Source: Chamaea fasciata
Taxonomy: Eukaryota; Chordata; Aves; Passeriformes; Sylviidae
NCBI GenBank assembly: GCA_029207755.1
Contig: JARCOQ010000002.1
Span: 4,464,001-4,528,000 of the forward strand
Reading direction: 5' to 3'
Length of the DNA: 64,000 nucleotides
Notes under the pieces: generated by a model
The model's database searches: none
The model's input: the letters and a program-made list of their open reading frames with translations, nothing else
What the model was told of the DNA's origin: nothing
Made by a program: the position numbers and the translations under genes
Shown: one piece after another, positions 1-13,846 of the stretch
Numbering within the stretch: position 1 is the first letter of the stretch
Layout: each line of letters opens with the position of its first letter

Positions 1-1871
1 TCTGTTCAAATGCCACTGAAATGACACGTACAAATTAGAAACAACTCTACAGACTTAAGCACCTTTAATCTTATTCCTGCTGGCAACAATAACATCAGTA
101 ATAAAGGGGATTTGGAAAAAGCTTTCCACACAATCCAAATAATCCCACGAAAACAATTAGCAAGGTAGAAGCCGAACACAAAGCTGTCAAACCGGTGCTT
201 GCACATCTGCGTGGAGTTTTCCACATCCGAACGCGCACTGTTTCAGCAAGGTCCCAAGCAGGGAAGAGAGTCCTACCAGGGCAAGGAAGTGGCACGATTC
301 TCTTTAAACAGCTAAAGAGCTTGGTGATTCATTATCGGGTAATCCCTTTGCCACGGCCAACTTAACAGCAGTGGATATGTCAAGTATTGTGTAACATTTG
401 ACACCCATTAATCTATCCCGAGTGAAATCAAAATAGATTTAGTCTTTTGCTTTCCAATGACTTCCAAGGAAGAAAAAAAAAAATCTATTACTAATCCCTT
501 CAAACACGTACACAATATGGCTAAAGAAAGCTTATTGCAGAGCTATGGTTTTTGAAAGGGGCACGTCACACCCACGTTGCATCTTTGAACCACTCATGAT
601 AACCAGAACGTGCTTGCAGCTGTGACCACAAAGTACGCTGGAGCACTGGAGAACTGAGAAGAGGCTTTGGTCTATGGAGAAATCAATCTTCTTTTCCAAA
701 AGTGGTCCACTTTTGGAAAAGTAAGTAAGTGGACTAACTATGAGGCTCTATTAAACCATCTCAAATAGTTTGTTTGCCACTCAAATACTTGTGTCCTAAA
801 CATCAAGAACATTTATATAAAAATTCAAGCGTGATGTGGACATCATAAAATTTATTACTCCATATTCTGATCAAGAAAAGGTAATATGATGATGCAGATG
901 ATTATAGGGTTGAGCCACCCACTTCCAGGTGCTAATGTGAATTTAAACAGTAAGTTGTTTTTCTCTTTTTTTTTCCTTTTAAAACACCCTAGCTGTACTT
1001 TTCTTCTCCTCATTTCTGAAGTGAATTCAAGCACCACCTCTCCAAACAAGAGGGAGTGAGAGAAAAGGGACTTCTCAATCATCCAGTACTGACTAGAATT
1101 TATTTCCACGCTTGACCTCTTCTTCTGTTCAGGTTCATATCTCTACTTAACACAAGATGTTCCCAGCTATATATTTAACATGAGTGATCTACACTTGAAA
1201 AAGATTGCGAGAGGGAGAAGGTGCTCCCTACCACAGGGAAACAACTGCATGTGCTGAATAGGTTTTCCTAATACCTTGTTTCCAACTTGGTTTTCTACTC
1301 TTTCACATGTCCCACTGAGACCTCTGAGGCACATCTTCATGGTTCACAGTCCTTCAGCAAACTTCACTCCTGCACACATGCTTTTGGAGCACGCTGGGAG
1401 ATAATCCCTTTGCTTTATGGGAAGAACCTGGACACCAATGGTGCAACAAACCAAACAACTCACAAGGCAAGCGTCTGAGCTGAGGCAGCAGGAGCAGGAC
1501 AGCAGAGCTCTCCTCACAGCAGAGTGTGTTGTTGGGCTGGGGGAACACAGGTGCAGGCCCGAGAGCGCAGGAAGTGGCCGTTGGAATCGAGCACCCGTGT
1601 GGCCATGGCTCATCTGCCTCACAAACATCAACCCCCACACAAATCTTCACTGGAGCTGGAACGTCCACTAATAGCCTAAGTGAAATAAAAATTTACGCGT
1701 TGACCTGCCAAACTAACAACCGGCCAAAAAAAAAGAAGACAAATAAACAAAAACCCACACCAAGCCAACCAGCCAACCAATACTAAACACCACAAAACAC
1801 CCAGACCAAACGGTTCTTTCAGTGACTACTTCATTCTTTGACAATTTTAGTATCTTACCTTTTATCTAAGC
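1..1871. other. POU2F1: Intronic sequence, no gene seen
   Basis: Unique AT-rich sequence with short A/T runs (about 471-484 and 961-978), the palindrome at 691-721 and an A/C-rich low-complexity stretch at 1725-1800. Overlapping frames of up to 104 codons at 1344-1668 have no recognisable content. Confidence 0.6.
691..721. repeat. Perfect 15-bp-arm palindrome with 1-nt centre
   Basis: Arm CTTTTCCAAAAGTGG (691-705) is followed by one T and its exact reverse complement CCACTTTTGGAAAAG (707-721). No mismatch occurs in 15 bp. It has no terminal-repeat partner that I can see. It could form a cruciform or a short RNA hairpin. Confidence 0.85.
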
Positions 1872-2024
1872 TCATAGAATCACGGAATGGTCTGCGTTGG
1901 AAGGGACCTCAATGATCACGCAGTTCCAACCCCCTGCCCTGGGCAGGGACACCTTTCACTAGACCAGGTTGCTCAAAGCTTCATCCAGCCTGGCCAGGAA
2001 CACTTGCAGAGATGGGGCATCCAC
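1872..2024 (-). mobile_element. CR1 LINE 3' end fragment
   Basis: The plus strand begins TCATAGAATCACGGAATGG, then GGAAGGGACCTCAATGATCA, CCAACCCCCTGCCCTGGGCA and GGGACACCTTTCACTAGACC. This is the reverse complement of the 3' terminal region of avian CR1 LINEs, which end in ATTCTATGA repeats. About 150 bp remain, 5'-truncated as usual. A GT-rich stretch follows to about 2065. Confidence 0.93.
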
Positions 2025-3794
2025 TTTTTGTTTTGCTCTGGGGGTTTTTTGTGTTTGTTTGTTTAAATTTACCATTGACAGTCTTAATTTCTGCTGTAGT
2101 AGAGAAGAAGAATTTCTAGGGAGGAACAGTGCCTACCTCTCTGCTCCAAAACCAGTGGTGAAATACATTAGTTTAACGTTCTCTTTAGGTTCTGCCACAA
2201 CACTGCTCATTCTTTTCTTTATGGCTACTTATTAAAAGTTACTTAACACCCTGAACCAAGGACATACTTCTGGTACTCATGTTCAAGCAAAACAACACTC
2301 TGGGCTTTTCTCACAGTTTCATTTTTCCTCTAAAGCCACCTCTCAGAAGAGAAAATGCTGCACCTTGTGATAAGTAAAAAGCTCTCCACATCCCATGAAA
2401 CTACTTTTTTGATATCTCAAAAAATGTGTCTCTCCTCTTCAGCCAATTCTACAGTTTTTACATTAATGATTCCCTCCCCATAAACCTATTCAAACTCTTC
2501 CTTAAAACCAAAGGAACTAACACAGAGTCACGTACGACAAAGACGGATTTTCTTCAGCCAAACACTTTGGAACCTGCAGATAACATTTCAGGAGACTCTT
2601 TTTACTCTTTTTTTATTATTATTATTTTGTCTTGTCACTTTCTACGTATTGTCCACACCATACCATTCCAAATGAATGTCTTCCTTTTGCAGTCTGCCCC
2701 ACGAATGTGTCACTTTCCTTATTCAGTTATAATGACACTACCTGATTCCTTAGTAACCCCTTTTTGGAACGGGAACATCATTTTTACCTGTAGACCGTGC
2801 AACTCTTGTTTTCTTTACACGGATGTGTTTCCATGTATTACTAAAATGTCATTTACTACATGCCCTCCATGACAGGTAAGACATTTCTGCCCCTATCCAG
2901 CTCAGTGACAGGCATGACCTTTGCAAACTTCAGGGCCAGCACTTTCTGATGAGATTAGCCAATAAGCCAACTCATTATTTCCCTTTTAAACAGTGTACTT
3001 GGAGTGAAGTGCAAAGGAAAACATACAAATGGAATACAAAATACAAGGAAAGGAAATGCAGCATTAACTTCAACATTAGCAGGCTGCCTTCATCAGCCTA
3101 TCAATGCCTAGGACAACTTACCTTGAAGGTACTACATTTTAACTCAAGACATTTCCAAGTCTCCATCCCACAAGCCAAATGAAACCTAACAGAAATTTCA
3201 ACATACAGAACTTCAATGTGCTATTAAAAATAATTGTAAAAATCACATACTTCCACAAAATAAACTGTTACTGAAGTTGGCACAATCCTCTTAGAGTAAT
3301 TACAGACAGACAGCAGCCTGTTCATAGCTAGGGCTGCAAGCTAACTCTAATTTTAGCCATCACCTTTGACTGTGGCTAACAGAATTGATTTTATCTGAAA
3401 ATTGGTAAGTTTGCTCTGAAAGCCAAAAAAGAGCAGTTGTCTGGAAAAGTCAAATAAAATTGGCCTGGTTTCGAATTACCAGTCATTAGGCAATTGCTAA
3501 GAATTGGAATTTTAGTCTACATCTAATTTTACTTCTCACAAACTCCAGTCACAACTATCCTTTAAAACTTTCAACCGCACTAAACGCCTTTCAAAATTCC
3601 TTTGTGTACATTTTTGAAGGAAATTAAGCATGGGGAGAGCTAAGCAGGAATGCTAATTTATCTTATCAGTGCAGGACAGCGGACACTTGTGAGCACCTGA
3701 TACATTCATATAAAAGGGTTTGTCTGTGGGTTTGGCTTCTTACGCCTCAACTTATTTTTGTTCACAGAACATAGCAACTACCATGGATTAAGTC

Positions 3795-3809
3795 TTTTTT
3801 TTTTTTTTT
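3795..3809. repeat. Poly-T run (15)
   Basis: Fifteen consecutive T on the plus strand. No adjacent retroelement body or target-site duplication was recognised. Confidence 0.85.
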
Positions 3810-4158
3810 CATAGAAAGAAAACTGTGTTCATGACAAATTTACAATACCACCACATGAGGAGGGAAGAAAAAAAAGGGGGGGACAGCGATACAATGAGAG
3901 GAAAATGAAATAAATACCCTTATTCAAAAAATACAGAATTAAAACTTCCACAAAAAAACAGCCTTATTTGAAACTCACAGCTAATTCTGTCATTCAGGTG
4001 CACCATCTGAACACTTCTGCCCTGCCTTTACTGCCTACAAGCCATGGCACTTAAGAAAGCATCCATATTGTATTTACATAAAAGCTTTTCTTTCATCCTG
4101 TTGAATGTTTTCTTTTCAACAGCAAAGGATACGAATTCAGTGCAGTCAACCCTTGTTG

Positions 4159-4194
4159 TCTAAGTAAATGTTATTGTCATAACATTTACTTAGA
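4159..4194. repeat. Perfect 16-bp-arm hairpin with 4-nt loop
   Basis: Arm TCTAAGTAAATGTTAT (4159-4174), loop TGTC, then the exact reverse complement ATAACATTTACTTAGA (4179-4194). The stem is AT-rich. Its sequence is unrelated to the palindrome at 691-721. Confidence 0.85.
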
Positions 4195-4862
4195 AATTAT
4201 GGAATATTTTGAAGAGCAGCAAACATTAGGTCTCCTGAATTAAGCTCTTGTGTTCCACTCATTATGTTTTCATATTTTCATGACTGTTTCATAATGGCTT
4301 GAGACTTTTTCTCTTCTGTGGTGTTTTTGAGTGGTTTTTGTTTATTTACACGCATCATAAGCATTGACTCCAGGAACTTAATTCAAAAACCAACCCCAAG
4401 TGTCACACCTTCAAGAACCAATTTGTGTTGTTTAACTACCACGTTCCACCTGCCACAGAGCTGCTGCACATTAGCACATTTTATTGTCTTCAGGGCATTC
4501 ACTTTCTTCCAATTTAACTTGAAGTTAGCATAGAAAATGAACTAATCCTGCTGATTCCACCACACTTCAGGTACAGTTTAATACCATTACATATTCATTG
4601 TTCTAGTCAACTTGTGTATGAAAAGTAATATACAAACTTAAGCAGGATTTTTTTAAAAACGCATACAAAAATGTCCTAAACTGTGACTATTGTATGAGAA
4701 ACACCTGTTTTGAATTTTTCTCCACTTATGTGGGTCTCATTCTCCTTCAGAATTATTGTTTTGTCAAATCTAAAATACTTCATGCTGACAAGTACTGAAC
4801 ACCATGGGTAGATGTACATTGTCTATTAGTTAACAGCTCTTGTACTTTATTACTTTTACAGG

Positions 4863-4870
4863 ATTTGCAT
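4863..4870 (-). promoter_or_regulatory. Octamer motif ATGCAAAT
   Basis: This is a perfect consensus octamer on the minus strand (ATTTGCAT on plus), the binding site of Oct-1. It is the first of six in the intron. Confidence 0.45.
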
Positions 4871-5504
4871 GCCCCACATTGCTTTACAAAAAAGGACTGC
4901 AGGACAAAATAAAGATTGAAAAGAAGACTGATGTGAAGTTGCTTGAACAAAACACAAGAGAGGGTTGGAGAACAAGATCAGTAAAACTTCAACATTTATC
5001 AGAATTAGGAAAAAAGTGACAATTTAAGGATGCAGATCTGTGATACGGTAGTACTGAGGAGGAAAAAAAATGCCATGTTACTTCCCCCTCCTCCCTGACT
5101 CTCTCCTCCTCTGAAGAAACAAACAAAACCCAAAAACAACCTCATGAAAAGCTTTAATGGATGCTGCATCTTGGGGCAGCTGGAGAACCTGGAGCACCGC
5201 CAGGCACCAGCCCCATGAGGAATGGGGTCACCCCAAATTTCCCCTGGCAGGGAACACCAGCCAATCCTCATGTACCTCCTGGACCTAAAGTGGGGTCATT
5301 CATTCCCACAAAAGAAATTTATGGGAATGTGTCCTCCCCACATGCTACTGAAATTGTGCACACATTTGAATGGGAAAGGTAAATGCAGTTTATACCATCA
5401 AAACACCAACCAATGAAGGTGGAATAAATACTGGCAGTTTCAAATTGTTATTGCAATACATACTAAAAATACCACATATTTCAGAAAAATAAATATTATC
5501 TAAT

Positions 5505-5512
5505 ATGCAAAT
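5505..5512 (+). promoter_or_regulatory. Octamer motif ATGCAAAT
   Basis: This is a perfect octamer on the plus strand, 635 bp from the previous one, in AT-rich sequence. Confidence 0.45.
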
Positions 5513-7315
5513 GACAACACAATTGACTTGCCTTGACATATGATGAGTACTTATGCCAAGCTCAAATATTGAACAGAAATATTTGTTTTAGCAGCTGTAT
5601 GAACTATTACATTCTGGAAGCACCACTGTACGTGCATTCCAAAAGCATTAATTTTGCCTCCCCGTGTCCACTCACACAACAGGGACAGGCCCTCAAAGCT
5701 TAAAAACATTATTTTCAAACTCACCTGTATATCAAAACATAATGCCTTATGCAAACATCCTATTTCCCTGTTCTCCACTTTGCCAAAGGAGCGATTACTA
5801 GTCAGGCTTGATGAACAGGGGCGCTACAGAGAAGAGGCTAATTCAGTGTATGATTTAACCACACAGCACTGCTCAAATCCCAGAGCCTCCACACCACTTG
5901 TCATTAACCACACTACAGGTCACTCTCAAAATACATAAATCAAAGTCGTGGGTTTAAGCTTACAATGAGTCCTGCTGGAGCCAACTTGATTCATCAGTAT
6001 CAACAGCCCTGACAGTATTTAGCTCTCGTTAGCTAATTAGAGTGCCTGACAAACAAAATAACAGCAAAAAACACATGTAAAGTCTCTGCAGTTCGTCGTA
6101 CGAATTGATATTGCACGGCTGTTGTGCCCACGCTTTGCAGGAACTGCTTTTGCTCTCTCTTCCTTAATAACTATCTCAAATCCAAGGAAGGATATTGCTT
6201 TAATGCCCTCAGCACACTGATCCAGACACTATTAACACCTGTAGGAACCACAAGACATGTCATGAGAATGCTTCTTTCTGAAGCTTAAATTATTTGATCT
6301 CAAAAGAGGAAAAGGCCAAATTCCAGACAAGCTGCTTTGTATGTTACAAATTGAACAAAAAATTGCCAGATGCAAGATCTGAAGAAAGAAACAGAGTTAT
6401 TCACACTGCAGACACTGATTCCATCCATCAGCACACGTATCCAAGTATCTATCATTTCGGTTGCTCAGAGCTAACATAACGCTGTATTTGCTATCAACCA
6501 GGAAAAAAAAAAATAATACCCAGTGTTCGGGTACCTGGGTCTTTAATTTACAATAATGTAAGAACAGCAGAAAGTGAAAACCACAGCCTAACTACACATA
6601 TGAGGTTCCACCTATATGAGCTTTTCCAGGAGATGTTCACAAGCCTGGCTCTGCCTATTTTAGCACCTCTGCTGCGCTAAAGCAGGAAAGGCATTGGACA
6701 GCTTTTCTAGGAAATAACCACAAGAAGGGGTTTTCTAGAAGCAATGCTGAAGGGCAGGCAGCATGACTGACACCTGTGGCTGTATTTGCAGAGGATTTGC
6801 TGGGAAGATATGAACGCTTCATTTGCAGGCCCATGGACACACCACTGAAGACAGGAATCACTTGTTTATTTCTCCAGCAAATCAGAGAAGAGACAGACTT
6901 TTCCATACTGCCTCAATAAAACACAGGTCTCAAATATGCATATTTCTTTTTTTTTTCCCCACAGAGAAATCAAAAATGAAAACCAGGACACTTAATTTAG
7001 GGCCCTGTGAGTACCACAACCACGTGCCACGAATGCTGAGGCAGCAAAAAGCAGCATTGCTGCCCTGCTGCTTCTTACACAACTACACAAGAGAATTGGT
7101 CGGTCTTAAAAGTACTCCAACTACAAGGAGAAACACTAACCCAAATCTGGTTTTTAATACATGAGGAGAAATGTTTGCCCTGCTGAAATACGAAGGCAGC
7201 AAGGATGCAAAAACAAACAAATGGGAAAGATGGTTTCAGCAGGAATATTGCCTTAAAACTTTCACTGTCTACAGCTTCACTCCACTCCTATGTTACACAC
7301 CCATCTTACGAATTC

Positions 7316-7336
7316 TGTCACGCAAATTGCGTGACA
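7316..7336. repeat. 10-bp-arm palindrome
   Basis: TGTCACGCAA, one A, then TTGCGTGACA form a perfect 21-bp inverted repeat with two CG dinucleotides in an AT-rich setting. It is short enough to be chance. Confidence 0.7.
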
Positions 7337-7989
7337 AACAGAGGAAATTAAAATCTCACTGTAAATAACTATTTATTTCCTCCTAGGGACATTGACTCTC
7401 AGCCCTAATGCTGACAACTTTTATCAATTAAGTACACTTAGACATGTACACACCCCTCCATTGCCACTCTGGAGAATACTCTGATTTCTGGTCTCACACA
7501 AGCCATTTCCATGCTCATAAATGGAAATGTGATTCCTGCACCGTAAAACTTAACTACAGAATCACTTATTTTCATCAGATGCATTGAGGAAGGCATTAGA
7601 ATTGCAAGGTTTTGAAAGTAAAGAAAATGGGGAGTTGTGGACTGACAGAAGCAGCAGCAGAATAACAGCTACAATTATACCAGTAAGTAGTTTAGCACAG
7701 AGCCAGCTTAGAGCACTAAATACCAAATTCAAGGAACTGTTCACATAAGAATTAAAAATTAGTGCTAATAACCCTAAGATGTCATAGTAGACCAATCTAC
7801 AGAAATTAAACAAGTACACCTCATAAATATCTGATATAAGTCTATATAAAAACACCGTAGGCTGATCCAGAGCATCAAGCCAGGCTGAAAACTGGATTTC
7901 TCAAGGGACACCACAGCTCCGGTGACATTAACAACAGAGCAGAACTGATACTGTTTACACGAAACCACACATTAACCCTCAGAATCTTT

Positions 7990-8046
7990 CATATATATAT
8001 ATATGGTTGATCTATAAACATATATATATACACACACACATATATG
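7990..8046. repeat. AT/AC dinucleotide microsatellite
   Basis: (AT)n runs at 7990-8004 and 8019-8030 are followed by (CA)5 and TATATG. AT-rich, microsatellite-like sequence continues to about 8140. Confidence 0.9.
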
Positions 8047-8985
8047 TAGTTGAGATATATAAACTTTTTATTTATACATACTTTGTGTTTTATTTAGAAC
8101 ATATATACTATATTATATACAGTGTATACAATATGTTTATATTAATTTTTTTAATAAGGTAATGATCTCAGATTTCTCAAAGCTTTTAAGCCTACTGTTC
8201 TGAAAATAGTTTACATGTTCTGTTTTCCTGCAGAAAGGTACCATGACACTGCCAACCCAGTGGAAGAAACACCATAAAGAACAAGTCAGCACACAGTGCT
8301 CTTTTAATCACTTTTGTCCAGTCTTGATCAAAAAGCAAGTAGCTGTAGTGAGAACGAACAAGCAAGAAAAAAAAGTAAAGGTCTTAAGCGGCAGGATACC
8401 ATCATCCCCAAAAATCCAGCCACGAACAGCCCAAGAGCTACCAACTGACCACTGCTGCTGACTTGAATGAAAATCATTCCCCAGCCTTCTTAGGAAGTCA
8501 GTCACCACTGAAAGAAGAGCAATTCAGTATTCAGAAAAAAACCCTCAAGCTAAGCTCTCCAGCAACACTCAATATTGCACTGACATTTTAATACTGCACT
8601 GAGTTGATCTCACATGCCATTTTAAAAGAAGGACCTACATTCCACATTGCTTTCACAATCCCTCACCATCACAGAGAGATTACTCATTAAAAATGCAGAG
8701 AAAGTTAGTTAAATCCCAGAGAATTTGCTAAGTCAGGGGCAATAACAACAATTTTTAAAAAAATCCTCTGTGACATTTCATTTCCAACAAGCCTCAGAAA
8801 ATTGGTGAAATGAATGAAAAAAGGCTACAAAATTCAGAGCCCTGCATGAGCCTGCAAGAAGCGTGAATACGAGCATCTTTTCCATCCAATGTGACAGTCT
8901 CAAAATGACAAGCCCTTTTTTGCCTGCCTACCGGCGAGTCCACACTCCTCTTTTCTTCTTTTGAATTTTCCCCAACTTAAATTGA

Positions 8986-8993
8986 ATGCAAAT
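8986..8993 (+). promoter_or_regulatory. Octamer motif ATGCAAAT
   Basis: This is a perfect octamer. An RFX-like GTTCCCATAGCAAC follows 50 bp downstream (9043-9056). Confidence 0.45.
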
Positions 8994-11684
8994 AAACCAG
9001 GTGTGGTCCCCAGAGCAGTAATCTGCAGACAGTCCCCACCGAGTTCCCATAGCAACTTGCACAGCTGGCCACGAGAAAGAGGTTGTATCTGCTTCATATT
9101 GGCTACAGAGTTTAAACACTCAGCAAGTGAAACACCAATTACCGCATCTTGTAAAGGAAACAGCTACTAAAAAGCACATCCATTTTTCCTTGACTAACAC
9201 AGGAAAATAAACCTCTGGATATGCTCCTAGTCCAGCCATTGCTCAGCATGCAAAGTGAGTATCTGTTATTTAGAAGAGGCCATGCCTGCGAAGGAAATGG
9301 CTTCTCTTTTCTGCTGCAAGGAACTGAAGTTCAAGAATCACTACAGCATTTGGAAAATGCCTGTCATTCTGTACCTGGCCATCAAGAAAAAACACAGCTG
9401 GAAGAGAAAAGCCAGAAACTCAAATCCTTCTCAACAAGTTATAAGACTTTGACGAGACAGTTACCTCTCTGACAAGTGCTTTGTAAAATTTCAAATTTTC
9501 ACTGTACTCGTTCTGTATCAGCTTTCTAAGCCTTAGTGCAGAAGTCCAAAGTTACTCTGTGACTGACAAACAGCTGTTCATTCCATACAAAACCTGCCCT
9601 TTGTTCCTTACCTACAAACATGGATCCCTCCTTCTATTAATTCCATGCCTTGCTGCATCCTGCACTCACAGCTCACTACGTTTGCCTGCAGCTCCTCACC
9701 CCAGCCTTCCCACTGTGTCCATTCTGTATCAGCTGGCTAAACCAGCAGGGAGAAAGCACTGGGGATAATTTGGAACCTGGGGAGGGCTGACTGGCCACAG
9801 ATATGTACCACCAGAAAAGCCATACAGAGAAAGCCAGGCTTTCTCTGCTTTTCCCTTGACACAGCCACAAGCAGGAAATCTCTTCAAAGACTTTTTGGGG
9901 CAGAGGGTGTTGCTAAACATGAAGTAACCTCAACAGATCTTTCTCTGCCATGAATGTGCACTAACATCCCACTGAAGTCCCACAAACTCTGAGGAACCCG
10001 CCTGCAGCAAGGAGTCCTACAGTTAGTAAAGAACATTCTTTTCTATTTTGCTTTGAATCTATCTTCTTCTTTAGGACTACTTAAATGTCCCCTACCTCTC
10101 GCACAAAAAGAATCCATGAACTGTAAGCTCCTAGTCCCCCTCCACAACACTTCACTGACTTCGGCCATATCCCCCCTTAGCTCTATCTTCTAGGATGATA
10201 ATCTCACATCTACGCAGCTGTCCATTGAAAGTGTGAATGGATTCAATAAAATAATTGCTCATGCTGTTTTTCTACATATTTTTTTCATGTCTGAGGAGAA
10301 GAGCTGCACAGTCTAGTACCCAAGAGAAAGAAGCACTAATGTATTGTGGCTTTTTTTCTTATATTGCTTTGCACTCTGATGTTTTCTTGCTAAGTCCTAG
10401 GATTTGATTGGCTTTTTGACTCCTTGCTGAGCATGAAAATACAGCAGTTATTTCCACGAAAAACTGTAATATGAAAGATCACATACCTGAAGAATTAGGA
10501 AACCCTGTATTAACTGCACATAAACTCAAGATCTTATCTCTTATTCTCCAGAAACTTAGTATCATTGAAAGATCAAAATCTGTTCAATTTGGTTAAAATT
10601 GGACAACTGTTTTTGTTGGGAGAGTGGAAAGGAAAAGTCAAAAAGACATAACACAAGCCTCTCTTTCCTTTGGAAACCTGGTTAAGTAAAAATAACAACA
10701 TGATGCTTATCAGTCCCCAAAAGAGCAGGAGGTTGATAAGAAACAGACTCCGTATCAGTCACTCCTGTTTGTGCTGACTTTACAAAATGTCTGTCCTTGT
10801 ACCTGGCATAACCACCTCTCAGTGAACCCTACTCTTCAAGGAGGGCATGGCAAGCTTACCCAGGAACATTCAGCCTGTAACTTCACATGAGGCCACCATT
10901 CTGCCAGTTGTCTCATATGAGAACGTACATTTATCTGGGAAAGGGGAAATACAAACAAACAGGAGCAGTTCAATGTGCATATTGGACATTAGCTATAAAT
11001 GTTATTCCTCCAGAACATATACAAGACACTGTACACCTGTGAGCTCTTCCCATTATCCCACCTGTGGGACCTAGCCTTAATCCATCACTAATTTGAAAGC
11101 TGCTCGTTTGCTTAAGTACTTTTGGTTTTCCTCTCTACCCTTTCTGCCTTCCAGATTTCTTTTCTTTTTCTAATCAGCAGTACTTCAAAGAAACAGCTGA
11201 GCTGGTGGCATTAAAATGACCACAGAAACACACAAAGCTTTGGCAGGGCACAACCACTGAGCAAGAGAAACGTGCCATTTAGTGTTAAAAATGATGACTG
11301 TAAGCTCTCTCAATCGGGGGGAAAAAGGAAAAATCACAATTCATCAGAAGGAAGAAAAAAATAGTATTCCCCTATACACCTGGCATAATTTGCACTTTAA
11401 GAACCACACCGTATTAACACTGACAGTCCACTGCATATTAATAAAAGCCAAAGACTTAAAAACTGAAGGCACTCCGTATTGCAAGCCAGTGAGTTTGCAC
11501 ATTTTACAGGAAGCAATAAGAGGGGCATACAACTGGCAGAGTCTGGAACCTGAGAGGCTGAAAAACGAAGAGATTTTACACTGGAAGTGAACACGCAATT
11601 TTGAAAGAATTAGTAGTAATAGCAGCTACTACTGGTATAATAAATAAATATTTAATGTCAGGTGGCAAGGAGGAGACACTCTAA

Positions 11685-11692
11685 ATGCAAAT
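11685..11692 (+). promoter_or_regulatory. Octamer motif ATGCAAAT
   Basis: This is a perfect octamer in the context CTAAATGCAAATTTAG, which is itself nearly palindromic. Confidence 0.45.
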
Positions 11693-13838
11693 TTAGTCAT
11701 GCACACACACACGCTCTCTGCTCTCAGTCATATGTAGCCTTTACACCAACAAAGAGGCAAGTTTTGTACATCTCAAAAATATAGAAGATTTAAGTACATG
11801 TTGATGCTGTCCTCTACTGCTCTTATCTCTGCTGTGCTTCCTTTCATGTTATTTGTTGCATGCTGAGGACAAACTGGCAGGGAAATTGCCCGTATACAAT
11901 TCAAATGTCATTTGACCAACTCTAACCCTATACATGGTACTTGCTTATGAACAGCTTAAATGGGGGATGGAGGGGAAGGGAGAAGGCAATAGGGCCTACA
12001 AGGGAAGGTTTTGCCTTCTCACGAGACCTGGAGACAAACACAACATTCTTGTAATAAAAGAAGGCCATTGAGCACATCCTGTCTAACTTCTACCTCAACT
12101 TTCAGATGATGGACTCGATTAAGAACAACCTCATTAACACACTCTAACAGACAGAGCTATAAACCACTTTCTCACTTCAGCTGTTAACTGGCAGTTCGTT
12201 TTTTAGAAGGCATGCCCTGAAATCACCAGCATCAGTTTCAAGCAGCTGGACCTTACTGTGCATCTTGGGTTGGTTAAAGAGGCTCCCTTAACCACAAGAC
12301 CCCTTACATTCAGTGACCAAGCCACCGCTCACCAGGTTAAACTTGGTGTAACCAAAGATTCTGAATTTTAAATTCAGTTTGACAGGCTTTTCACATTCTG
12401 AATCCATCACATCTCTGGCTTTGTTAGCAACTCTCCTGATGTTACAATTTTCCTAGCAGCACCATGAAGTTAGACTCAACCATACTTGTAACTCTTGTGT
12501 TATCATAGTTATTTGCCTACCTCCAAAAGCCATTTCCTGACCGTAATCCACCACAGTTCAACTCATTTTTAGAGTGTGCGTGTTTCAGAGCACAAGCTCC
12601 TCTACCAAAAGTGAAACCTACATCTTTCTTTGCTAGGTGTTTGGCAGACACTCTATTTAGCTGAATTAAAATACATGGATAAGTCGCCATAAAAAAATTG
12701 GTGATTTAGACCCCTTTGCAGTAATGGACCTGATAGGAGCAACTCCACCAGTATTTGTATCCAATGAAAACTTCGCCGCTGAAGTTTCCATACTTCTTCC
12801 TGATCACTGGCAGATACAGAAAGCATTTGCTGAAGAAAAAGACACAGCCAGTAGATTTTGACTTTCCATTAACAACTGTATTGAGATTTTTCAGTTATCC
12901 TGTCCTTAATCCTTTTAGTATGTGTTACTATTGATTTTGTATCACTTTAATTTGGTAATCAATGAAGTAAGCCATTCTAAATCACATACATTATAAAAGA
13001 GTGCATTTTATCAATACAATTACAAAACAGAGCTTTAATCTTAACAAGAACTGAAAAGGCTTACAGCAAATTCATCTGAAAATACCTTCTCTCCTACCCC
13101 AGAAAATTGTATGAATTGACATTAGATTATTTTTATTGACCAAAAATTGTCTATCAGCAAACAAAATCATCTAGTTACTCAAGCGAGTGCAACTGACCTC
13201 CAGCTTTTAAAATAAACTGCCCTTTTTTTTGACATTATTGACTCACTCATTTTTCCAGCCCCTCTCCGCAGCTTCCTTGGTCACTTTAGATTTACTAACA
13301 TCAACAAATACATAACATCAACAAATTAGTTTCTTTCCAGTCAGTCTAAATTACCAAATACAAGCTGCCTTGTCTCGCAGATTTTAGAAATCCAACTCGT
13401 GCAGTCTCCCAAGCATTCCTCTTCCTCGTCACACCCATTTATTTTGAGAATGGCATTTTTCTCCCCATTTTTAGGAAACACTTAAGGCCACTCAAAAGCA
13501 GGCAAGCAGGTGGTGATCTGTGTAAGAACAGAGGTCCTCTCACCCTTCTGCATATTTCAGAAAGTGCCCAGGGACAACAACTCCACAGGCTGGTCACTCA
13601 ACCTAACAATCATCCCTCACCAAAGAGAGGAGTGGAAATTCCACAATTTCCTCTATTTTGGGGGGCTTGGTGTGGCTTTTTGGCACTACTTCATCAGGTC
13701 AGAGAGGTGTCTGACTAGTGCAGAAGTTGATAAATGGGGAGCAGGGGGAGAGCTGCTGCTGTGGTGGCTCACTTTGGCTCATGAAGTCCTATCTGCAGAG
13801 ATATTCATCCGACATCATGCAATCACAGCAAGTGTTGT

Positions 13839-13846
13839 ATGCAAAT
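13839..13846 (+). promoter_or_regulatory. Octamer motif ATGCAAAT
   Basis: This is a perfect octamer in the context GTATGCAAATTTTG. Confidence 0.45.

Larger units (their letters stand above)
2025..7989. other. POU2F1: Intronic sequence, no gene seen
   Basis: Unique AT-rich sequence with the 4159 hairpin, the first two octamers and the 7316 palindrome. A 148-codon frame at 2426-2872 has the Phe/Ile/Ser-rich look of translated AT-rich DNA and no domain. Confidence 0.6.

Noticed and set aside
2426..2872. 148-codon plus frame
   Set aside because: Hydrophobic, Phe/Ser/Thr-rich translation of AT-rich intron with no motif.
12050..12110. Possible further CR1 fragment (CACATCCTGTCTAACTTC)
   Set aside because: Similarity is too short and lacks the diagnostic CR1 terminal blocks.
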